From Calendula officinalis (lineage: Eukaryota > Streptophyta > Magnoliopsida > Asterales > Asteraceae), in assembly GCA_963853835.1 (NCBI GenBank), contig OY970820.1, forward strand, positions 30,962,873 through 31,026,872: 64,000 bases of DNA, in the 5' to 3' direction. Positions 38,201 through 48,979 of the stretch are shown here, piece by piece; the first letter of the stretch is position 1; each line of letters opens with the position of its first letter. A program made the position numbers and the translations under genes. Under the pieces are notes generated by a model, which had not been told where the DNA came from, searched no databases, and worked only from the letters and a program-made list of their open reading frames with translations.

Positions 38201-38629
38201 ATTAAACTTCTGATCATTGGAAAACCAAGGATGTCAAAGAAATCATGGAAAGAATCTGGTGCTGGATACTTAACAAGAATGATTGATGCTGCATTTTATC
38301 CACATAACTACCCAGAACAATTTACAGATCCAGAGAATGTATATGCTTGGAATGTGATCCCAACTGCAAATATGTACTTCTTTGAAAAATCAAGCAAAAG
38401 ATGTGAACTATACTTATATGAAAAGGAATATCCACATTCTGAAAAGACTATGTATCAGATATTCACTAACACAATGATGAAGCCATATGATGCTGTTATG
38501 TTCCAGAACAAATTAACTTATTTTACAAAGAGAAACAGCAAATACATCATTGCACAAAGACATCAACAAAATCAAAGAACCCTAGAGAAAAGAAAGAGGG
38601 AAGAAGAAGAACAAAAGAAACTTATGTGA
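35293..38629 (+). pseudogene. Element C third ORF (post-pol), broken near its 5' end
   Basis: ATG at 35293. The N-terminal domain is interrupted by TGA at 35578-35580 (Arg to stop) and TAG/frame loss near 35824. A deletion of about 115 bp near 36140 changes frame, after which 840 codons are open from 36107 to 38629. The open part has the basic region, two coiled-coil stretches (LTDRMENLKANV, LTDRLGYLESTV; then KIIRRLKKKIENSE), acidic TTD/PVV repeats, the block WFEVDECSLPPHPKIL and the C-terminal block RFTGWLPLI, KSWKESGAGYLTRMIDAAF, YAWNVIPTANMYFFE. It is the longest surviving reading frame of this gene in the window. Confidence 0.85.
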
Positions 38630-38648
38630 TTGAAAGAGAATCAATAAG

Positions 38649-38661
38649 TTTAGGGGGAGAT
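38649..38661 (+). other. Element C polypurine tract
   Basis: TTTAGGGGGAGAT immediately before the 3' LTR. Confidence 0.88.
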
Positions 38662-39303
38662 TGTTGGAACAAGATCACAGATCAACTTATTACTGATGCT
38701 GCAGTTAGTACTGATCATGTTTACTACTGATGAATACCATGGTTGATACTGATGGGGCAGAACCACTTACTACTTATGAGTTGATACTGGTGAAGACTAT
38801 GACTAACTTACTACTGATCATGCATACAATGAAGATACTACTGATCATAGTAATTACTACTGACGTTGGTTTTGGACTTACTACTGGTCACCAGAGTTAC
38901 TACTGACGATGCTTATTTACTACTGGTGATTGCAGTTACTACTGGTATATGATTTGGAAGCATATCAAGTCCGAGATCTTCGTAGAGTTAGTTATAGAAT
39001 GTAATTCAATGTATATATTTTATTATTCGATGTAAATCAAGTCCTAGAATAACTAGGGTAAATAGTTTAGCTTCAAGGACTATTATAAATAGTTCCTTAC
39101 GAATTGTAAACGTACGTGTGTATTGTTAATCGATAATATACATTGAAGCTTTTTGTGAAACTGTGTTCTTAATATTTTCGCATATTGTTCTTACAGTTCA
39201 TCGTTCTTAAACATATTGATATAGTGTTAATCCGTTGTAACTTCTATCATCAATTAGATCTAAAGGTGTTTATTAACTCATTCATAGTTAATCGATCCTG
39301 ACA
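38662..39303 (+). repeat. Element C 3' LTR
   Basis: 642 bp, the same length as the 5' LTR, ending CCTGACA and followed by target duplication AGGAT. Confidence 0.95.
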
Positions 39304-39308
39304 AGGAT

Positions 39309-39804
39309 CGATTAACCCAGAAGGATTAATTAATCACAGATCTACAAACTATTAGAAGTTACAGCGGATCAACACTTATAGTTTAATTGATTAAGAACAA
39401 TGAATACTGTTAATGAATACGAATGTAAATAAGCACACAGTGATTCACAAAAAGCTTCAATGTATATTAATTTGATCGATCAATACACACGTATGTTTAC
39501 AATTCATAAGGAACTATATATACTAGTCCTTGAAGCCTAAATTATTAACCTAGTTATTCTAGGAATCGATTACAATTGAATTACATAAAGATATACATTC
39601 CGTAACTAACTATGCTAGAATCTTGTATGCGATCAGCACCAAAAATAGAACGTCAGTAGTATTTGCTGTCATCAGTAGTAACTTGAGATCAGTAGCATCA
39701 GTAGTAAATGTAGTTCTGCCCCATCAGTACTAATCTTCAGTATTCTTGAATCAATACCAACTGCAGCATCAGTAATAAAATGATATCTTTGTTTTATATC
39801 CCAA
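39309..39804 (-). repeat. Element B 5' LTR, main part beyond the C insertion
   Basis: Continues the B LTR that starts at 27736. It matches 18109-18601 with about twelve substitutions and one small indel. It ends at CCCAA without the expected final CA, and repeat copy 2 follows at once. Confidence 0.92.
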
Positions 39805-39806
39805 TA

Positions 39807-40618
39807 GATTTCAATCAATGGGCTGTGCTAATGAGTGACCGCATCGGTTGGCCAACTAACTCTCTGTTGGCACTAGTCTAAACCAATATTCTCAACAATC
39901 AACGTGGGTACGTCTTAACAGCCATAAGCTTATTAGGGTGTATGCCCCGCTAGAACAAGAAATATAATAATAGTGTAGGTACAATATATTTCTTCAAGTA
40001 TTTCGTCATTGCGTGTGCACGTGTTTGATTTTTGTTTACTTTGACTGTTATCAGTGCCAGAAAAAAAAAAAAAAAAAAACTTATTATTGTAGGACTTCCT
40101 AAATGTGGAAACTAAACATGGCCGGTCAGAAACGTTTTTATTATTTGAAAGGGAATAAAGGGTACGTACGATGATCTATATTTTTATTTCATAGCTACAG
40201 ATCGAAATAAAATAATTATGATATAAATTATCATTATTTATGTAATCATAATGCTTATATCGTTTTCATCATACTTAACTAAACTAATTAACACACATAA
40301 TAGAAGGATCTTAACTAATACGGAGTATCATTTATGCTAGACGATTTTCAACCAAAGAACTATGGTCTATGGAACTAATAAAAGGATAAAAAAGTAAACA
40401 AGTTATGATTATATAACTTTTTTATAACTAGTCATATTTGAATAGATGCTTTTCAAGAAAATATATGAATGTAAATATATAAAAATATTTTCATCAAATT
40501 AACAGTAATAAGAAAGCTCTCAATCGTAAACATAACTGACATTTAAGCTTTTGTCATATCAGTATCACAAAAACTGATATACCAATTAACACAAACTGAC
40601 GCACATGTCAAGAATACT
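39807..40618 (+). repeat. 0.8 kb direct repeat, copy 2 (right of element B)
   Basis: About 812 bp nearly identical to 17304-18101. A 7 bp extra CTATGGT-type unit near 40363 and a longer A run distinguish it. It runs on past AGAATACT into TTAGTATTTTTG, i.e. it retains the unbroken target site that copy 1 loses to element B. Confidence 0.9.
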
Positions 40619-42431
40619 TTAGTATTTTTGAGCTCTGGACCCAACACATTATAATTATATAGTAGACACAAACACCATATTAATACAATAATACCCACAT
40701 AAAATACTAATTTTTATTTAGATGTGCCACATCTCTTTGTGTACCTTCTTATGTTTACCAAACTCAATGGCCAACCGAAGGAAACTTACTAACGCCATAG
40801 TGCCAACGATGTCTATTAGCAAAGGTTGCCGAATTCAAAGGAATGGATGGTTGGCGGTAGTCTAAGTGACATTAGCATTTTCAGATTTTCTAGAATCTTA
40901 TTGACCACCATAGTTTTTGAGTTATTTATCTTTCTAAGTCTAAATTGTGACCTAATCTGTATGCAAGTTTTAAACGGCACCTAATCTGTATGCATAGTAA
41001 CAATAAACAACACACCATTTAGATTAATGATACAAACTGAACACATTTTAGCTTTTCTTAACGAGTAATAATATATCAACTTAATAATCAACAATGTTAG
41101 AAAAAGACTCATTTTTCACAATCTCATGAACTACTGTCCTATAACATTATGTTGTTTCTTTTATATTGATATCCAGTACTCTTTTAAAATACTCAAAAAA
41201 TATGTTTATTAAAATCTTATAGTAATTAGCGTCCAAATCAGTAATAGAATTAAAATCTTTTGGTTTTCCGACGTGGTCTAGTTAAAAAAAAAAAACAGTT
41301 GATGTTAGTGATCGAATACATTTTCAAGATGTAAAAGGTAGATAAAAGTTGATTGATGTTGATGAAATCAAAATAGGTTTATCGAGTTTTAGTAAGTATT
41401 TAAATTATTCTAAATCATAGAATTCATGTTACCGTTTGTCTTTCTAGGAAGTTGTCTCTCTAATCCCGGGTAAAGGTATAAATACTTACATTACAGATAC
41501 TTTACCTTTAAGAAAATTGGATGTCACTGTTATCTTCATAAATTATAAATAAGAAAGAAATAAGCAGAATCTAGGGTTACATAAAAGGCATCTTAATGCT
41601 AAGAGGTTGTTTCTTGTTACTTTGCTAGTTGCTACATAGTTTGGATCTTGGTATTTGAGAGGTTGAGTACAACTAGCCCACTAACAAGTAAATTGGTATA
41701 TGGTTAATGGTTTGGCCCAGTGGCCCACCGTCGAAACATATAAAAAAAAAGTTTATGTATAGCCTTGTATCTCATATCAAATTATCAATCAACTAAAAAC
41801 GAAATTGGAAAGCCCAAAGTAATTGATAATTGAATACCTCGAGTCTTATAAAATGTTTTAAATATTTAATTAAGGATTAATTAATGCACTAAGAATATGA
41901 GATAAACTTCATTTAATGCACTATTAGCCGTATGTTTTTTGTTCTTAACGTTTATTATGTTTATGTGTTGTTTAGTAAATTAAAAAAATAATTGACGAAA
42001 ATAGATGCTAGAGAATAAAATGAAAAAGAAACAATCCATCACACTTCAGTTAAAAGTTGGGATTGAGTCGTTACAAATAAACTCTTATCGATTAAAACTA
42101 TAACAAACATGGATTTTATACTAAACTTGCAGTTGAACAATAGTTCAGGGACCATAACTATAAATTACTCTTTAGAACCATGTTAAAAATAAAAAAAGAG
42201 CATAATTATCATTTGTGATGAATTTAATCTGCATGGATAAAAGTTACTGTATACTCTCTTTAAAAAACTTGATTTTTAATCCTGAACAAAAAAAAGGGTA
42301 AAAAAGAAGAATCGGAAAAATATCACCACAAAACCCAAAACCCTACTGCTGTAAACCTCTCACACGCTTCGTTCATTTCCTTCTGACTCGCACACACCAG
42401 GCGAGAGTGAGACTGTAATCACCAATTCACC
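40619..42431. other. Intergenic, upstream of the RLT3-like gene
   Basis: AT-rich, without coding sequence or clear transposon ends. The last 130 bp (from about 42310: AAAACCCAAAACCCTACTGC, CTCTCACACGC) look like a promoter/5' UTR. No homeodomain exon was found here. Confidence 0.5.
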
Positions 42432-42461
42432 ATGAAATTGAAGACGCCATTAACGAATTAG
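42432..42461 (+). CDS. Short upstream ORF in the RLT3-like 5' leader
   Basis: Reads MKLKTPLTN then TAG, ending 28 bp before the main ATG. If it lies in the mature leader it could reduce translation of the main ORF. No conservation evidence is available here. Confidence 0.3.
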   Translation: MKLKTPLTN

Positions 42462-42489
42462 CCTTCCTCTTGTCTGTAATTTCGTGGAG

Positions 42490-45400
42490 ATGTCAAACAA
42501 GCAAGCTCGTGGTAAGCAGCAAGTTCCTCGGAAGAAATTTAATCAAAAGGTTGCCGCCAATTCGAGCGTTTCTAAGAAGCGAAAGCAGCCGCAACAGCTG
42601 AATTCGAAATTAGGCCTAAAATTACAGGACGATTTGTTACCTTCTGATTATATTTTGAAAAAAGTGTTCAGGAAAGATGGGCCTCCCCTCGGTATGGAGT
42701 TTGATAATCTTCCTTCTCATGCTTTTCGATTCTGCAGTTTCAAAGGTGATTATAATCATTTCCTAAATTTATATTCAGTTAATTTTAAGTAATTACAAGT
42801 TAGGGAATGTTAGTTTGTGAAATTAGACTATGATGCTTCGTGGAATCAATTTGAGCGCAAATGTTCCAGGGCTTCAATTGTTTTTTTGAGATAACGTTAG
42901 CAATCCGTTTCCGAACCTTGTATCATGAGTGTAAATATATTCCCAGTTAGAGATTCCTACTGGTATTGGGGGTTACCAAAAATTATTATTGATCTACCCT
43001 TATAATTGAGTGCTAGCCCTAAATCTTATGGTTTGAGGAACTGGAGGTTGATTATATATAATAATTTTATGAAATCATCTATTTTCTCTTACCAGATTCA
43101 GGGATATCTCATCGTGTTTGCCAGGAAAAACAAAGGGCACTTAAAAGGCAAAAGGTATAGTTACTAATTTAATATATCTCTTTCATTCAGTTGGTATAAT
43201 CATTATGTTTATCAAACTGAAAATCCATTGATCCTATTTTTGTTAATTGTTAATATATAGATATCCAACCCTACAATTGTGGAGGACCAAATTACCCCTA
43301 CAGAAAGTGCTCCAGTTAAACATGGTGTGGGAAAAGGTTTAATGACAGTACTTCGACTTACAAATCAGCAAAACAATACAGTTAATAAACATGGTATTGG
43401 AAAAGGTTTAATGACAATTCAGAGATTAACAAATCTCGGTACTGAAAATCTTCCAAAATGTATCGACAGTGTCAAACCACCTGCTCAAAAGAAAAAGAAA
43501 CCACAAAGACCTGTTAAGGTTTGCTTTTTTTATTTTATCTTTATAATTAATTTTTTTTTTTTTTTGGTGGTGTGATTACTGACAGTGATTCATTTACAGA
43601 GAAGGGTGGTGAATAAAGTACAAGGGAAGAAGTCTTCATCTAGAAATAAAAAGGTAATTTATCATTTTATAGGTTATATGGTTTGGAAATTAGTGTTAAC
43701 TAACTTCCATTTTTCTGTTAAAAATTGAAGGTGGGATGTGAACAAGTTGATAAAGAGAAACAACTACAAAAGGAAATATGTGAAATTGCTCTTGTGGGAG
43801 GGAGAAATGAAGAAAGTCAAATAAGTCAACATTCTATGTTAGTAGATGATGAAGAATTGGAACTAACAGAACTACAAAGAACCTCAAATTCAGTTACACG
43901 TTGTGCTCATTGTGCAACTAATAAGTTGCATGGTTGTTCTCTTTGCAAAGGTGTGTTTTTTATTTTTTTTGAATTAAAATATATGCATTTGTTTGCTTGA
44001 TGAAATGTTCTTAATTTGGTTGTAGATTTGTTGGCAAAGTTCCCTCCAAATTCTGTTAGAATGAAGCAACCGTTACATATGCATCCATGGGATTCATCTC
44101 CACAACTTGTTAAGAAACTTTTTGAGGTATTTTTAATATCTTAAAACAATTAAATAAATTTAATCTATGAATATTAAATAGTTTATTTTATAATCGTTTT
44201 TCGCAGATATTTCATTTTGTTAGCACTTATGCTGTAATAATCGGTATCCAGTCCTTCACGTTTGATGAGCTAACACAAGCATTTATCGACAAGGTTAGTG
44301 TTAAATTATTAAAAAAATATATTTTAAATTTCTCAGATCCAGATTATAACTATATAAACTAAATGATATAATAATTTATATTTAATTAATTTTCAGGATT
44401 CCGTATTACTTGGGAAACTTAATATATCCCTTTTGAAACTGCTTCTTGATGGTGTTGAGAAAGAATTAGATAGCAGATTTGTATCACATATTAACAAAAA
44501 CTGGAAATACCGTGCATTATTTCAATGGGTAATTTCTATTATTTTTTATTATTTAATCTTTTTAAAAGGGTAATTTTTTTTATTAGTTTATAAAATTTAA
44601 TTAAAAGATTAAAATATCTTTTTTTGCAGGTTGAACGTGAAGACTCTGTTCTGAAATTGTGGAAAAAATCATTAAATTCCTTAACATGGGTAGAGATTTT
44701 ACGCCAGGTGTTAGTTGCAGCTGGATTTGGTTCAAAACGTGACACGTCAGCACCTAAACAACCTCTCAACAAGGTAATAAAATTCAGAAACTAGTAAAAT
44801 ATTTCACTTTTAAAAAAAAAAAAATTTATACAGTGACAAAAAAAAATTAAAAAAAATTCACAGGAAGCTGCTGTAATGGCTAGTTATGGGTTAAGCCCAT
44901 GTACATTAAAGGGTGAATTATTCACTATTTTATCATTGCAAGGAAATAACGGGATGAAAATTTCCGAATTGGCAACTTGTTCATCAGTAAGTACTAATTA
45001 TATAAGTTAATATTTTATATTTTTAATTTAAATATATAATAATATACAGTAATATTTTTTGATGAAGATTGTTGGATTGGAGCTTGCAACTACAACTGCT
45101 AAACTAGAGGAATTGATAAGCTCAATGCTGTCAAGTGATATTACTTTATTTGAAAAAATATCTTTTTCTACTTATCGTATTCGTGTTAATTCAATCATTA
45201 AGGATTTGGAAGATGATGATGATCAATCTGATGTTGAAGATTGTGGAAGTGTTGATGATCATCATAATGATAATATTGAATTAAAAAAGGATAATAATAA
45301 TAATAAAAATAATAAATTACCTGTAAATTCAGAAATTGATGAAAGCCAGCCTGGAGAAATGTGGTTATTGGGGCTTATGGAAGGTGAATATTCTGATTTA

Positions 45401-47651
45401 AATATTGAAGAGAAATTAGACGCGCTTTTGGGCCTGATTGATCTACTTAAAGCTGGTTCAAGTATAAGAATCGAGGTAATTCGAGATATTATTAGTATTA
45501 TTTAATTTTTTTATTAATTAATTTAACTATATTATATTATAATATAATATAATATAATATTATATTTTAGGAACCTGTTCAGAGTGTACCTACTATTTAT
45601 CAAATTGGTTCTGGAGCAAAAATAAAGAGATCAACAACAAGACAACAAATCCAGAACATGATTAATTGCAATGAATCAGAGCCCGTTGATTCTTCAACAA
45701 TTATATCATTAATCCAAGATAAAAATGTGGAAATAAATGCAGATTTACATCCAATGCAATCAATATTTTTGGGATCTGATCGAAGATATAATAAATATTG
45801 GTTGTTTTTGGGCCCGTGTAACATGAACGATCCGGGCCACAAACGGGTTTATTTTGAATCATCTGAAGATGGTCGATGGGAAGTAATTGAAACAGAAGAG
45901 GTAAGTAAAAAATGTAAAATATTATATTATTTTAATTAAATTAATTAATTATTTTTAATTTATTTAATAATTGCAGGCTTTAACCAGCTTGTTATCATCT
46001 TTAGACCGAAGAGGAAGACGAGAATCTCATCTTCTTTCTAATTTGGAAAAACGTGAATCTCATCTTTGTGAAGCAATGTTGAGTACACATGCTGATGTCA
46101 GCAAATCTGGACTGCCTACAGTTTCTGGTGAATCTGAGAGGAGTATTTCTAGAGATGACAGCTCATCAGCTGTGTCTGACGTGGACAATCTACTAGGATT
46201 AAACTGTACACATCATCATAATCTGGCTTCCACTAATAGAGATCAAAGTAAACAAAAATGGCTTCGAATTCAAGCATTTGATTCTTGGTTATGGAACTCG
46301 TTTCGGTCAGCCCTAAATTCGGTTAAAAACGGGAAACAGTCGTTTCTTGATACACTTGCTAGATGTGACAGCTGTCATGATTTATATTGGAGAGATGAAA
46401 AACATTGTCGAATTTGTCATACGACATTTGAACTTGATTTTGATTTAGAAGAACGTTACGCGATCCATGTTGCCACGTGTCGGGATGCTGACTCAGCACC
46501 AGATGTGTTCCCGAAACATAAAATATTATCGTCACAGTTACAGTCTCTAAAAGCTGCTGCATACACACTTGAGGTGAGTCACAGTTAAATGTTTTTATTA
46601 CACTAAATAAAGTACTCCCTCCGTCCCACAAAAAAGTACCCATTTCTCCTTAAACTTTTGTCCCACAAAAAAAGTTCCCATTTCTCAAATTGATGGGGGT
46701 CCACTCAATAAAATAATATAATTTTCAAAGACCCCACCACTAACTATCCAATAATTATCTTTCTCTCTCCAATCAAACCTTATATTTTAATCAAAAGTAA
46801 TACCAATTACCCCACCACTAACTATTTTCTTAAGACTTGTGCCCATGAGAAATGGGTACTTTTTTGTGGGACGGAGGGAGTATTATTTATAATTAATTAA
46901 TTAATGAGTTAATTACACAAATGGTCCTTTAAGTTGATACCCGATTTCAACTTTGGTCTTAATCTTTTTTAAACTGACAAAGATAGTCCTAATTTTAGAA
47001 ACTTCTGTCACGTTGGGTCCTTTAGGCCAATTGGCGTAAATTTTTTCTATAAGTCAGCTCATGTGCAATACACACTTTGGTGCTTGGACTAAATGCACAT
47101 GAGCTGACTTAACAGAAAAAATTAACGCCATTTGGCCTAAAGGACCCAACGTGACAAAAGTTTCAAAAATAAGGACTATCTTTGTCAGTTTTAAAAGATT
47201 AGGACCAAAGTTGAAATCGGGTATCAACTTAAAGGACCATTTGTGTAATTAACTCTGAATTAATTTATTATTTAGTCATCGATGCCTGAGGGTGCAATGT
47301 TGGGTGCTTGGACAAAATGTGCACATAATATTTGGGTAAAACGGTTAAGACGGACTTCAAATCTGTTAGAGTTGTTACAAGTTGTTGGTGATTTTGTTGG
47401 TGCAATTAATAAAGGATGGTTATATGATTTGGATGAAATTATATCAAGCTTTTCATGTATGCCTCAAACATCATCTGCAGTTGCATTGTGGTTGGTGAAA
47501 TTGGATATGTTAATCGCTCCTCATTTGAAAAAGGTTGACCTTCAAAAGTCAACTACAAGAAGTAGATCAAAAGGTTACCAATCATAACTAATTCCCATTG
47601 TAGATTTCATATAAACTTGATATTATTGTTTCAGGTAAAGACCATGCATGA
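42490..47651 (+). CDS. RLT3: RLT3-like DDT/WHIM chromatin-remodelling regulator
   Basis: Fifteen exons fit GT-AG rules and keep phase: 42490-42745, 43096-43154, 43261-43518, 43600-43653, 43731-43950, 44026-44126, 44207-44293, 44397-44528, 44630-44773, 44864-44986, 45068-45475, 45571-45900, 45977-46573, 47276-47573 and 47635-47651, giving 1,027 residues. Domains in order: basic N-terminus; DYILKKVFRKDGPPLG motif; DDT domain (FHFVSTYAVIIGIQSFTFDE); HARE-HTH (GELFTILSLQGNNGMKISEL); WHIM region (EKLDALLGLIDLL); WSD motif (LGSDRRYNKYWLF); Cys-rich CDSCHDLYWRDEKHCRICH. RLT proteins are DDT partners of ISWI remodellers in the plant nucleus, repressing floral and other developmental genes. The start is the first ATG after an in-frame stop at 42451. 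The N-terminal homeodomain expected of RLT3 is absent. Two MITEs sit in intron 13. Confidence 0.88.
46613..46882. mobile_element. Stowaway-type MITE in RLT3 intron 13
   Basis: Begins TACTCCCTCCGTCCCAC and ends with its complement, GTGGGACGGAGGGAGTA, with TA target sites. This is the signature of Tc1/mariner-related Stowaway MITEs. About 270 bp, no coding sequence, forms a long hairpin. Confidence 0.92.
46906..47255. mobile_element. 350 bp foldback MITE in RLT3 intron 13
   Basis: Arms GAGTTAATTACACAAATGG and its complement run inward for about 150 bp each with few mismatches (shared blocks GGTCCTTTAAGTTGATACCC, CCAACGTGAC). Non-coding. Superfamily uncertain: the arm length suggests a MULE-type MITE, but the target duplication is unclear. 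It ends only 20 bp before the exon 14 acceptor at 47275. Confidence 0.82.
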
Positions 47652-48010
47652 GCTTTGTTTGATTTTGGGATTTGAAAGTCAACAAGGTCAACGTGAGTTA
47701 TTACTTAAAGTTGCCTGGAGTTCCATTTTTGGTTATAATGTGGGAGTTAGTTAAGATGGTATAAATATTATTGTATAGCTTTAGGTATGATACTGTTACC
47801 TGAGAGTATCTACATTTCTTCATTTGTTATAGAGATGTATCGTCAACTGTACTTTTGATGGGAAATGGAATAAAATGTTTGATAAATAGAAACTATTAAT
47901 TGGTTGTGAATGAGAACTTGTAATTGTCACTTGGTTTGACAACCAATCTGATGATAACTTAGTAGTAAGGGTAGTAATGGGGTCTATTTTAAATCTTGTG
48001 TGTTTATTAA
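47652..48010. other. RLT3 3' flank
   Basis: Presumed 3' UTR and terminator of the RLT3-like gene (AATAAA-like AATAAAATG near 47869). No gene. Confidence 0.45.
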
Positions 48011-48079
48011 GTGTATGTTTGGGAAAGCTCGTTTAGGGGGTTTATTAGCTTAATAAGCTTAAATAAGTTTGAAAATTCA

Positions 48080-48127
<48 letters not shown>

Positions 48128-48183
48128 GTTTATTAAGCTAATAAACTAAGAACGCCTTTAAATAAGCTTTTCCAAGCATGCCC
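48011..48183. mobile_element. Tourist-like MITE containing a 43-T run
   Basis: Ends GTGTATGTTTGGGAAAGCT and the complement of GGGCATGCTTGGAAAAGCT, with TAA on both sides (48008-48010, 48184-48186), as for PIF/Harbinger-related Tourist elements. The centre is a homopolymer of 43 T (48082-48124). Confidence 0.75.
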
Positions 48184-48277
48184 TAAAATCGTATTGGACT
48201 GTAAGTAGGTGATTTGTGGATAAGAAAGCATCATTTCCAAAATTACATCAATTACACTTTTATTTAATCAATAATCA

Positions 48278-48280
<3 letters not shown>

Positions 48281-48374
<94 letters not shown>
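48281..48374. repeat. (AT)47 microsatellite
   Basis: An uninterrupted AT dinucleotide run of 94 bp, likely highly polymorphic. Confidence 0.98.
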
Positions 48375-48376
<2 letters not shown>

Positions 48377-48979
48377 TTGGTTGTATCAAATCAAATGAAT
48401 ATATGTATACCGGGTCAAATGATAAATATGTAATGCCTAGTTAACTACCACTACATAGTCGGGTACAATAATTTTGTTTTTAACATAATTTTTTTGCTTT
48501 GAACTTGTCAATGACACGCATATATGTTAGGGGTGTTCAAAACCGGGTATCCAGATTTTCGGATATCTGAATTTTCGATAGAATTTTTACCAATCATAAT
48601 CCAGTATTCAGAATATAACAAAATAAAAATAACATTACTCGAATATTTCGGTTAATAATCAGATTCATTATCTGAAATTAAGATACATATTTCCGGGTAC
48701 CTGATTTTCGAATTTTTTTTAATATATACCTTAAATTAGAGAGGTCAAATAAGTCGATTAATGTGTTTTTGCCTACATTATGCCATACATCACGTCATTT
48801 TACTTTCTTTAATATATTCGTTCACAAACATAAAGAGAAAAAAAAAAGAAAACAACTCTACTACTCCCCTCTTCTAAGTATATGCCAAAACGCAGTCACG
48901 GAATTACATAGTTGTCGGTGTGCATATACTGAGAACATAGAAGAAATGCTCTTTTTAATAGTTTAAGTTCAATCATATA
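48375..48979. other. AT-rich intergenic spacer
   Basis: No gene or element ends seen. The last bases, AATCATATA (48971-48979), are the left target duplication of the next foldback element. Confidence 0.5.

Larger units (their letters stand above)
27745..39303 (+). mobile_element. Copia element C, full length, nested in element B
   Basis: An 11.56 kb element with 642 bp LTRs at both ends (five differences counted by eye). It is inserted in the 5' LTR of B with target duplication AGGAT (27740-27744, 39304-39308). It has the same three-ORF plan as A and B, but its U3 differs: it begins TGTTGGAACAAGATC. It has a primer-binding site and a polypurine tract. It is the youngest of the three by nesting and LTR identity, yet gag, pol and ORF3 each carry breaks, and gag contains an extra piece of LTR. 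Confidence 0.96.
18102..39804 (-). mobile_element. Copia element B, minus strand, interrupted by element C
   Basis: Same three-ORF copia family as A, read on the minus strand. The 3' LTR is 18102-18603, ORF3 18681-21200, pol 21700-25196, gag 25211-27651 and the primer-binding site 27722-27733. Its 5' LTR is split into 27736-27744 and 39309-39804 by the insertion of C. The outer edge of the 5' LTR stops at CCCAA, lacking the last two bases, and is followed by direct-repeat copy 2 rather than a 5 bp target duplication. I counted about twelve substitutions and one small indel between the LTRs, so it appears older than A and C. Confidence 0.92.

Noticed and set aside
44539..44772. Minus-strand ORF in the RLT3-like gene
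   Set aside because: Shadow of exon 9 and intron; the plus-strand exon fits phase and family.
48216..48398. ORF with a long Tyr-Ile repeat
   Set aside because: It is a translation of the (AT)47 microsatellite.
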